Source of the DNA: Candidatus Kapaibacterium sp.
GTDB lineage: Bacteria > Bacteroidota > Ignavibacteria > Kapaibacteriales > HRBIN21
Assembly (NCBI GenBank): GCA_025055465.1
Contig: JANWXA010000091.1
Span: forward strand, 1 to 7,678
Reading direction: 5' to 3'
DNA: 7,678 nucleotides
In this document: in pieces, positions 1 through 7,157 of the stretch
Position numbering within the stretch: position 1 is the first letter of the stretch
How the letters are laid out: each line of letters begins with the position of its first letter
Position numbers and translations under genes: made by a program
The notes under the pieces: model-generated
Told to the model about the DNA's origin: nothing
The model's database searches: none
The model's input: only the letters and a program-made list of their open reading frames with translations

Positions 1-78
1 CTGCCACAGAGTGCGGGGACTGCTCCGTTGGATACATCGAATGATGGAAAGTCTCATCAAGGTGTAAGGGAGTGACGG
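1..78 (+). other. Leader of the receptor gene, possibly with the 3' end of an upstream gene
   Basis: This short stretch lies before the receptor start. Frame 1 is open from the window edge to a TGA at 73-75, and frame 2 is open to a TAA at 65-67 (its end reads HRMMESLIKV). Frame 3 stops at 42-44. Either open frame could be the tail of an upstream gene, but 20-odd codons are too few to decide. The TGA at 73-75 is in frame with the receptor, so the receptor cannot start further upstream. No convincing promoter or terminator is visible. Confidence 0.3.
66..72 (+). promoter_or_regulatory. Ribosome binding site of the TonB-dependent receptor
   Basis: AAGGGAG contains GGAG at 69-72, six nucleotides before the ATG at 79. 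With the in-frame TGA at 73-75 directly downstream of it, this fixes the start codon of the receptor. Confidence 0.75.
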
Positions 79-3000
79 ATGCGGCGCTATCTGGTATACG
101 TTGCAGCTCTTGTTGTTGCACCGGTTAGCCTCTGGGCGGGTATCTACGGGGTTTTAGCAGGACGCGTAACTGATAAGGAAGGCAAGCCCATTCCTGGCGC
201 TACAATTCGCATTGAGGGGACTACTTTAGGTGGCTTTGCCCGATCCGATGGGCGTTTTAGCATCGTGAACGTTCCGGCGGGGACATACACGGTGATAGTG
301 CGTGCTGTTGGCTATCGGGAAGTGAGGCTGCAGGTCCGGATTTCTGCGGATCAGACGACGGAAATAGCCGTCCAGTTGGAGACCGAGGCTGTCCGTGTGC
401 AGGAGGTAACGGTGGAGGCAAAGGCTCCGCTGGTGGAGAAGTACGCCATAGGCACACTGCGGAACGTCAGCTCTGAGGAGATCCGCAATATCCCGCGGCA
501 GACAGTGCAACAGGTGGCACTCTTGACCCCGGGCGTTCTGGCAGCGGGGAATGGTTTCATCGTGCGCGGAAGCCGAGCTATTGAAACTCAGATTCGGTTG
601 GATGGGCTAGACATTGCGGACCAGTTCGTTGGGGCCTTCGGCAACGGGGGCTTTCGATACTTTCCAACGGTAACAAATCTGGCTGTAGAGGAGATACAGG
701 TCCTCACAGGGAATTTTGCTGCAGAGTACGGGAATGCCCTCGGCGGCGTTGTCAATACTGTTACTAAGACCGGTCGCACCGACCGTTACGAGGCCACGCT
801 ACGGTTCTACACAGATAACATTGGTTTCCTGTACGGTTCGGCACAGAATGGGCTCAGACGGTTGCCCAGTAAAGAATATAACTATGAGCTGGCTTTAGGC
901 GGTCCTATTCCGCTCCTTGGTGGCTCTACGTTCTATGTGAGCGCTCAGTATCTCACAAACAGCCATCGGAATGCAGGGCTGGACGTCAAAGACCCATGGG
1001 GCAATAGCTGGGGGCAGCTGCCGCAAGATCGAACTTGGATGCGCTCGCTCAGCTCTCGGATGAAGTTTGCTGTGACAAAGGATATCAGCTTGCTTGTTGG
1101 AGGTATGTTTGGGCTGACTAACTACGAGCGCCCCTCCATCGGGTGGATGTACGCGCAAGGTGAGGGGCTTGTCAATGGAGAATCAAACGGAATCCAAGAG
1201 TACTTCGCAAAGCGCGCTGTCATTGACCAATTTGTTGGGAACGTGCTGGCACGCATTACCCATACACTGAGCCAGACGACATACTATGAGCTGACGGTCT
1301 CTAATACCTGGAACGTCAACGAAGTCTCGCGGCGCTATGTAGCCTATGAACCTGGACGGGGATGGGTTAAGAGCTACTTTGATCGGCCTCATTTCTTCAA
1401 GGGCTTCGACCTTTGGTACCCGCAAGATGAGTACGTTGTGGAGGGGAATCAACTGCTTGCGAAGGGCCTCCGAGGTGGCGTTGGGGACAAGGTCATCGAC
1501 CATTATACCCTTTTGACCGGACAGACTGTGAGCGAAGATGGCTATCTCATTACTGTCCGCCCGATCCGACATCCCTGGACAGGATATGTGGAAGGCGGCT
1601 CTAACGCAACCAGTACGCGCAATCCTTATGGACTCCAGGGTTTCTTCAACGCCGCCGGAAATGAGCGCGCCTTTGAATTCCGCTACTCCGAGTACTTCCA
1701 AGTAGACGGATATGTTACAAGTCGGGTTGAGGTGGCGAACATCGTACATCTGCTCAAAGCAGGCTTTGAGGCACGGCTTCTTACGCTTCATCACCATTAC
1801 AATAGCCTGCCCTGGGATGGGAATGCCTTCTTTGATGTCTACACCGACCGGTGGGGTGGCAATATTTACGCTGAGAATCAGCAGGTGTGGGAGCTGACCA
1901 GCAAACCGTACAAACCATACACTATTGCTGCTTATGTACAGGACCAGTTTGCCTACCGTGGCATGATTCTCAATGTAGGCTTGCGCTTGGACTATTTCCA
2001 GCCCCAAGCTAAGTACCGCACAGACTCTCACCGCTTTATCCCCATTCAGGAGCAGGCATACTTCGCGCCGGCGACTGCTAAGTTCTTGCTTAGCCCACGA
2101 ATTTCTATCAACTACCCCATTACCGAACGCTCTACTTTTTCAGTTGCCTACGGAATCTTTCAACAGATACCACAACCTAATTTCCTCTACGACGCTCTCA
2201 ATACCTATCGCCTCCGCGGCAATCAAATTTTGGGCAATCCAAATTTGGGAACCCAGCGTAGCAACCAGTACCAAGTTTCTTATGCTCATGCACTCACGGA
2301 GGACTTTGCCGTGGATGTGACGGCTTTCTACAAGGATATCTACAATCAGGTTGGTCTGCGATATGTACCCACCTTGCCCGATCCCTACTCCGAGTACACT
2401 GTCGCTGAATACGGGAATGTCAGAGGCCTGGAGTTGCGTTTACGCCGCCGTCCGATCAGCAACATGAGCTTTGATATCAACTACACGCTCTCGTATGCTC
2501 GCGGGACCGCCTCGGGACCGACAACGCAGTACTGGCAGACAATTCTGGCAGGCGAGGATCCTTATACGGGGACGAAAACCTTCCCCCTTACAGAGTACTA
2601 CTTGGACTACGACCGCCGACATGTCCTCAACGCCTCGCTTTCCTTCTTCCTGCGCGAGGGTGAGGGCCCCTCTATTGCAGGGTTACATCCTCTGGAAAAC
2701 ACGACACTGAACCTCACGGGATTCTTCAGGACGGGATTGCCCTACACCAAACGTGACCGCCAGGGGAATCAAGTTGGGGAGTACAACGGAGCCAGGCAGC
2801 CCTCGGACTGGACTATGGATATGCGTCTTCAGCGGGCGATCCCCTTGCGAACTATTTTTGGCGAAGCCTTCCGGAACGCCACCCTTGAACTTTATATAGA
2901 TGTCTTCAACGTGCTGAATAACACCCAGCCCATCGCCGTGTATGAGCGTACTGGGAGCCCTGATTACGATGGGGAGAGCCTCAACCGCCAGATCGGTGAC

Positions 3001-3243
3001 TTTAGTGCTACAAATTGGTACAAAGAGCCAGATCCCAATCGTCCCGAAACTTTCAGCCCGGCACAGTATGATAGTTACGGACGCCGCCTTTATTCAGCAG
3101 ATGCTGACTTCAATCGGGATGGGGTAGTGACGCAGGAAGAGAAATACCAAGGTTACCTGCGATGGGTGCGCGATACGGTCAATCGCCAGGTCAACTACCG
3201 TCTGCCGCGCTCAGTCAACGTAGGCTTCCTGCTGCGTTTTTGA
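79..3243 (+). CDS. TonB-dependent receptor with N-terminal carboxypeptidase-regulatory-like domain (Oar-like type)
   Basis: This is an outer-membrane transporter energised by TonB-ExbB-ExbD; its substrate cannot be read from sequence. The 1054-residue protein starts with a signal peptide (about 1-20, cleavage near SLWA/GIYG). A CarboxypepD_reg-like beta-sandwich follows (about 23-103, with GRVTDKEGKPIPGATI and PAGTYTVIVRAVGYR), then a TonB-box-like segment (EVTVEA, 109-114). The plug spans about 115-232, with RNIPRQTVQQVALLTPGV, FIVRGSRAIETQIRLDGLDI and EYGNALGGVVNTVTKTG. The remainder is a 22-strand-type barrel. Family landmarks are YGIFQQIPQPNFLY (691-704), NPNLGTQRSNQYQVSY, GNVRGLELRLRRRP and LDYDRRHVLNASL, and the chain ends in LLRF, the usual terminal aromatic of outer-membrane barrels. 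The length is normal for FCB receptors with this extra domain. The start is set by GGAG at 69-72 and an in-frame TGA at 73-75. An EF-hand-like loop lies at residues 1010-1021, before the last strand. The next gene follows after 75 nt. The family is secure; the Oar-like subgroup is less certain. Confidence 0.95.
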   Translation: MRRYLVYVAALVVAPVSLWAGIYGVLAGRVTDKEGKPIPGATIRIEGTTLGGFARSDGRFSIVNVPAGTYTVIVRAVGYREVRLQVRISADQTTEIAVQLETEAVRVQEVTVEAKAPLVEKYAIGTLRNVSSEEIRNIPRQTVQQVALLTPGVLAAGNGFIVRGSRAIETQIRLDGLDIADQFVGAFGNGGFRYFPTVTNLAVEEIQVLTGNFAAEYGNALGGVVNTVTKTGRTDRYEATLRFYTDNIGFLYGSAQNGLRRLPSKEYNYELALGGPIPLLGGSTFYVSAQYLTNSHRNAGLDVKDPWGNSWGQLPQDRTWMRSLSSRMKFAVTKDISLLVGGMFGLTNYERPSIGWMYAQGEGLVNGESNGIQEYFAKRAVIDQFVGNVLARITHTLSQTTYYELTVSNTWNVNEVSRRYVAYEPGRGWVKSYFDRPHFFKGFDLWYPQDEYVVEGNQLLAKGLRGGVGDKVIDHYTLLTGQTVSEDGYLITVRPIRHPWTGYVEGGSNATSTRNPYGLQGFFNAAGNERAFEFRYSEYFQVDGYVTSRVEVANIVHLLKAGFEARLLTLHHHYNSLPWDGNAFFDVYTDRWGGNIYAENQQVWELTSKPYKPYTIAAYVQDQFAYRGMILNVGLRLDYFQPQAKYRTDSHRFIPIQEQAYFAPATAKFLLSPRISINYPITERSTFSVAYGIFQQIPQPNFLYDALNTYRLRGNQILGNPNLGTQRSNQYQVSYAHALTEDFAVDVTAFYKDIYNQVGLRYVPTLPDPYSEYTVAEYGNVRGLELRLRRRPISNMSFDINYTLSYARGTASGPTTQYWQTILAGEDPYTGTKTFPLTEYYLDYDRRHVLNASLSFFLREGEGPSIAGLHPLENTTLNLTGFFRTGLPYTKRDRQGNQVGEYNGARQPSDWTMDMRLQRAIPLRTIFGEAFRNATLELYIDVFNVLNNTQPIAVYERTGSPDYDGESLNRQIGDFSATNWYKEPDPNRPETFSPAQYDSYGRRLYSADADFNRDGVVTQEEKYQGYLRWVRDTVNRQVNYRLPRSVNVGFLLRF

Positions 3244-3318
3244 TGTGATGGATACACCAAAGAGAGTATCTGGGGTCAGCGGACACTGGAGCAATCTGTA
3301 TCACTAAGGTATGGGACG
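3244..3318 (+). other. Spacer between the receptor and the large secreted protein
   Basis: This 75-nt gap has no GC-rich hairpin followed by a T-run, so transcription probably continues. Its only structure is weak short inverted repeats (GATAC 3251-3255 with GTATC 3266-3270, or GATACA 3251-3256 with TGTATC 3297-3302). AAGG at 3306-3309 lies nine nucleotides before the ATG at 3319 and is the likeliest, rather weak, ribosome binding site. A spurious three-codon frame (ATG GGA CGA TGA, 3311-3322) overlaps the start codon. The whole spacer is open in the frame shared by both flanking genes. Confidence 0.6.
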
Positions 3319-6300
3319 ATGATGCACAAGTGGTGCTTGCTTGCTATCTGCAGTGCTGTTGTAACACTGCTCAGCGAAGCACGAACAGCGCAGAATCGTG
3401 GGGGAGGGAAGGAAGGAGAAGGAGTCCAGCCCATGCGTCTGGCGCCGGGGACCTTTGAGCTCAGGCGGAACCGCGTAAGCCGTATAGAGTTTTACACAAC
3501 AAATTATGGCATCTTTGGTCTCAACATCGCTGCGAACCGGGGTGGAGGCTTCTGGCCGCGGGGCTCGCAGAACCAATACATATTTGGCGGTGGGATATGG
3601 TTTGCCGTCAAAAAGCGGGTTCGAGATGAACTGCGAAAACTGGTGATTGTGTCATACAACCCAAATTCTGGGTCCTCTTGGATGGTCCCCGGGCGCATCG
3701 CTGACGGGGACGAGTACAGCGATGACCTCAAAGACAAGTACCAACTCTATTTTTCCACCGACTATGCTCCCGATGGCACCCCGTTGCCGGAGAAGGTCGG
3801 TGAACGTCCGCAAGGACCAAACTGGCCGTTGTGGATTACATCGGAGGTGGAGACGCTGAAGGTCAATCGCTACTTCGGCGATTACGTGGATGACTTAGAC
3901 AAGCGTACTGTGCAGACGTACCCCCGTGGCCCTGCGTTCATCTCGCAAGAAGATGTTTGGAGCGTCTTCAAGGATACGGACTTGCGGCGGTACGAGGGTG
4001 GAGTTGCTGTTCGCCGCTCACAGGGCTATCCACTCCGGGTAGAAATAGAACAAACGATTTACTCGTGGGGCTTTGGTGACTACGGCGATTTTGTCTTTCT
4101 GAAATACCTCATCATTAACCGTTCCCAGGATACGTTGTGGGAATGTTGGATGGCGCCGGCGATGGACTTTGACATAGGTCCGGCGGCAAATCCCTTCGCC
4201 ATCGCAGGGAACGATCGGGTGCGTTTCTACGACGAGGACCCCAGCCTCAATTTGGCAATCCAATGGAGCAATACGGATCAAGGCGAAGGCGGGAAGGGCT
4301 TTGGATACCTGGGCATGTCTTTCTTGGAAAGCCCGGCTGTGGACTCTGTGACGGGCTTCATTCGAAAGGATAAGCGCTTCCATCCGGTGCAGGAACAACT
4401 GGGATTGGTTACGTTCCGGAACTGGGTTATTGCGAATGATCCCTTGGGGGACGAGGAACGGTATGACTTTATGGCTGCTCGCGTTCGAGACGGTGATCAG
4501 GGCCCTGGCGACAAGCGCTTTCTTATGGCAACCGGTCCCTTCAATATGGCGCCGGGAGATACCGCCCGGGTGGTTGTGGGGCTGATTCTTGCAGCAACTT
4601 CGACGGGACGAGATCCGACGGGCTCCGGGGATTTGGATGAACTGGTGCGGAAAGTGCGTTTTGCCCAGTCTGTCTATGATGGTGGCTTCAAGGCACCGGT
4701 ACCACCCGATAGACCTAACCTTGCATGGTCGCCGCTCAACAATGGCGTAGTCGTGCGTTGGGATTCCACTGCAGAATACACGTATGACGACAGCGAGCGC
4801 GGGCTGGATTTTGTTGGCTATCGGCTCTACCGAGCGCGCCGGATGGACCTGGATTCTTTCGATGTTGACAACCGTCCCGCTGCGGCTCGCGGACCGTTCG
4901 GATGGAAGGAGATTGCTCGGTGGGAGGTGCCAAACCCCTTTATCAAGAAGAGCGACCGTCCATTGTTGCCGGGGGTGAGCCCGTTCCCGCTCATAGACTC
5001 GTTGGTTTTCTTAGGGCAGCCAGATTCCTTTACTGTTCGAGTTTCCCGTGTAGGCTACGGCGGTGAGCCGTGGGGCGGATTCTGGCAAAGCTTGGATGGG
5101 GCAACACGAAGTCAGTACCTAACTGGGGAAGTCCAGATCAGCCGAGCGCTCACCGGCGGACGTGGGTTATGGCGCGCGGCTTTTCCAACCGTAGAAGAAT
5201 TCCTCAACACTCTTTACGACTACATCCAGCAGGGCAAGGCAACGGTTGTGTTCAGGGATCTGGATGAGGATCCCGCTATACGTCGGCGGGTACGCCAAAC
5301 TATTGCAGCCTATATGGCGCAAGTAACCGGTAACCGCACGTTTGTAGATGTCGGCGATGATGACCGTAGTGGCATTATAGACGATCATCCAAATCCAGAA
5401 CAGACGGAGCGTCTTTTCAACAACGTGGATTACTATTATCGATTGCTGGCGTATGACGAGGGCGACCTTATCCAGCGTACGCCAGGCAAACTTAACATTG
5501 GCGTTACGGGGGTCAATATCGTGCAGGCTTTCCCGCGTCCAGCACCGGCCAGCGAGCCGGTTACTGTGACTATAACCTCCGAAGATCGAGACAGGCTGGG
5601 TGGACTTTACAATTTCCGTTTCCTCGTGCAAGATGCACAGCGTTTACAGCAGCTCTTTGGTGGACATGAGTTGGAAATAGAGTTCCAGCCCCTTTGGTAT
5701 GGGACTGGTTTTTTGGCTCCCCAAGGAGCTGTCAATGGAATTTATGCTCGGCAAATTACATTCCGTAATGTGACGACTGGGACAGTGTTGGGGCGGTACA
5801 CCGCCCTATTCGAGCCCACCCAATGCCAAGGAACGGTTTTGGGGATGCCTTCAGAATTCGCTGGGGTCTCTACTGGAGATACCACGCAAGGGATCGGGCG
5901 GCTGGATACAGTTGCTTATGTCCAGCGAACGGGCACGTTTCGGACGGATGCTGTGTGTAATGCCCCGGCACAGTACATACACGGCACTCTTGGCTTTGCC
6001 TTTGACTATGCTCTGCAGCAGTGGGCGGGACAGTATCGCCCGTACCGTGCTGGGCGGCGGGCAGCCCCAGATGTGGATGTTCCTGTCCACACTGATCGGA
6101 CTCAAGTGCAATTGACGCAGTCAGAGCCGGCAACGGGACGATACATTAGCTTCAATAACGGCCCGGCTCGATATCTGGTGGTCTTGGAGCCTGGAGGAGT
6201 AGAAACGGTTACGGTGACATGGAACTCCGGGCGGAATTCCAAGCAAGTACAGCTTCCCTACTACAATGTCAAGGTATACAACGCGATTAGTTTTGAGCGC

Positions 6301-7140
6301 ATTGATCCGGCAACTGGGCAGCTGGTCAAAGTTAGCTATCCAGGAGAGCTTCCCCGAGTGGAGTTGACCCTGGCACGGGGAACGGGGCCGGATGCTCGTC
6401 AAGTATCTATTGGAGCCTATGGCTTTGCAGCCGTGGCGTGGGTCAATGGGCGAAGCGCAGATGGAATTACTCAGCGGCGCGTCCAGTTGGGTGATTGGAT
6501 GCCCCAACAGGGACGGTACTATCTCTCGGTCATAGATGGAGCGGATACAATAGATTTTGTCCACACTTTTGTTGCCTCTGGCTGCCGGTTTATTGTGGAC
6601 TTTGCCAACAAGCGTGGCTGGGGGGTCTCGCCCCTGTCGGGAATTGAAAAGGCCCCAACCCAGCCAACACGGGATTTCCGAGCGGGGGACACGATTGTGT
6701 TCGAAACCACTGGTGGCGCCCTGGGCTTGCCGCTGCCGGGGGCGAAACTTCGAGCGCGCGTGGCTACCCCGTCGTCGCCTGACAAGATAACGGATGCCAT
6801 ACTGGAGCAACAAGTCAAAGTTGTGCCGAATCCTTACTACATTGTCCACCAGGCGCAGCGCTCCCAATACGATGCTAAGATCTTTTTCACCCGCCTTCCT
6901 GAGCGGTGTACTATACGAATTTATACCCTTAGCGGCGAGCTTGTCCGTACCCTGGAATACGATGCCCGGACGGCGCTGGAGGTTGGGCGCTTGGGGATAG
7001 CAATCTGGGATTTACTGTCGGACAATTTGCAGCGGGTTGTTAGCCAGGCCTTCGTGGCACACATAGAGACACCTAATGGGGCAAAGGCTGTGCTACCATT
7101 CAGCGTTGTTGTCGGCGGTATTCGGCAGGTACCAGAATAA
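3319..7140 (+). CDS. Large secreted beta-rich protein with FN3-like and C-terminal FlgD/T9SS-like Ig domains; function unknown
   Basis: No enzymatic function is recognisable. The 1273-residue product has a signal peptide (about 1-24, cleavage near ARTA/QN) and no lipobox. Residues 56-125 form a motif region with GGGFWPRGSQNQYIFGGGIWF and YNPNSGSSWMVPG, which I recall from uncharacterised proteins encoded next to TonB receptors in FCB bacteria. Residues 240-455 are conserved-looking, with the segments DFDIGPAANPF, ATGPFNMAPGDTARVVVG and FAQSVYDGGFKAPVPPDRP. An FN3-like domain starts near 462 (VVVRWDS, then FVGYRLYRA at 498-506) and seems to close with YYYRLLAYDEGD at 705-716, implying a large insertion. 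Residues 725-1160 are beta-rich and unassigned. Residues 1163-1266 are an Ig-like C-terminal domain (VKVVPNPYY, IRIYTLSGELVRTLEYD, WDLLSDN, AFVAHIETPNGAKAVLPFSVV) resembling FlgD-Ig and T9SS sorting domains. The mature chain has five cysteines (276, 836, 880, 1089, 1197). The gene ends in tandem stops TAA TAG, 17 nt before the PorV-like gene. ATG 3322 is an equally possible start. Coding and secretion are secure; T9SS export is inferred. Confidence 0.9.
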   Translation: MMHKWCLLAICSAVVTLLSEARTAQNRGGGKEGEGVQPMRLAPGTFELRRNRVSRIEFYTTNYGIFGLNIAANRGGGFWPRGSQNQYIFGGGIWFAVKKRVRDELRKLVIVSYNPNSGSSWMVPGRIADGDEYSDDLKDKYQLYFSTDYAPDGTPLPEKVGERPQGPNWPLWITSEVETLKVNRYFGDYVDDLDKRTVQTYPRGPAFISQEDVWSVFKDTDLRRYEGGVAVRRSQGYPLRVEIEQTIYSWGFGDYGDFVFLKYLIINRSQDTLWECWMAPAMDFDIGPAANPFAIAGNDRVRFYDEDPSLNLAIQWSNTDQGEGGKGFGYLGMSFLESPAVDSVTGFIRKDKRFHPVQEQLGLVTFRNWVIANDPLGDEERYDFMAARVRDGDQGPGDKRFLMATGPFNMAPGDTARVVVGLILAATSTGRDPTGSGDLDELVRKVRFAQSVYDGGFKAPVPPDRPNLAWSPLNNGVVVRWDSTAEYTYDDSERGLDFVGYRLYRARRMDLDSFDVDNRPAAARGPFGWKEIARWEVPNPFIKKSDRPLLPGVSPFPLIDSLVFLGQPDSFTVRVSRVGYGGEPWGGFWQSLDGATRSQYLTGEVQISRALTGGRGLWRAAFPTVEEFLNTLYDYIQQGKATVVFRDLDEDPAIRRRVRQTIAAYMAQVTGNRTFVDVGDDDRSGIIDDHPNPEQTERLFNNVDYYYRLLAYDEGDLIQRTPGKLNIGVTGVNIVQAFPRPAPASEPVTVTITSEDRDRLGGLYNFRFLVQDAQRLQQLFGGHELEIEFQPLWYGTGFLAPQGAVNGIYARQITFRNVTTGTVLGRYTALFEPTQCQGTVLGMPSEFAGVSTGDTTQGIGRLDTVAYVQRTGTFRTDAVCNAPAQYIHGTLGFAFDYALQQWAGQYRPYRAGRRAAPDVDVPVHTDRTQVQLTQSEPATGRYISFNNGPARYLVVLEPGGVETVTVTWNSGRNSKQVQLPYYNVKVYNAISFERIDPATGQLVKVSYPGELPRVELTLARGTGPDARQVSIGAYGFAAVAWVNGRSADGITQRRVQLGDWMPQQGRYYLSVIDGADTIDFVHTFVASGCRFIVDFANKRGWGVSPLSGIEKAPTQPTRDFRAGDTIVFETTGGALGLPLPGAKLRARVATPSSPDKITDAILEQQVKVVPNPYYIVHQAQRSQYDAKIFFTRLPERCTIRIYTLSGELVRTLEYDARTALEVGRLGIAIWDLLSDNLQRVVSQAFVAHIETPNGAKAVLPFSVVVGGIRQVPE

Positions 7141-7146
7141 TAGCGT

Positions 7147-7151
7147 GGAGG
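7147..7151 (+). promoter_or_regulatory. Strong ribosome binding site of the PorV/PorQ-like gene
   Basis: GGAGG at 7147-7151 sits six nucleotides before the ATG at 7158, inside the 17-nt gap after the TAA of the large protein. It favours 7158 over the adjacent in-frame ATG at 7161. So short a gap suggests coupled translation of the two genes. Confidence 0.8.
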
Positions 7152-7157
7152 GATCGT

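Noticed and set aside
28..57. Possible promoter TTGGAT, 18-nt gap, TCTCAT before the receptor
   Set aside because: Only three of six and four of six bases match the sigma70 consensus, and no Bacteroidota-type -7 element (TAnnTTTG) is present. This is within chance expectation.
1183..2031. 282-codon open frame on the minus strand inside the receptor gene
   Set aside because: It lies codon-for-codon opposite the receptor frame, so it is open simply because the receptor avoids TTA, CTA and TCA here. Its product has no recognisable family feature, while the + strand is a well-supported receptor.
3245..3304. Inverted repeats in the spacer as a terminator or RNA switch
   Set aside because: The stems are only 5-6 bp, AT-rich, with loops of 10 or more bases and no following T-run. 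They are too weak to call.
3319..3351. Lipoprotein signal (LAIC, Cys11) in the large protein
   Set aside because: The residue before Cys is Ile rather than Gly, Ala or Ser, and the hydrophobic stretch continues past the Cys. A normal signal peptidase I site near residue 24 fits better.
6121..6867. 248-codon open frame on the minus strand inside the large protein gene
   Set aside because: It is in exact antisense register with the coding frame, has no signal or domain, and covers a convincing coding region on the + strand.
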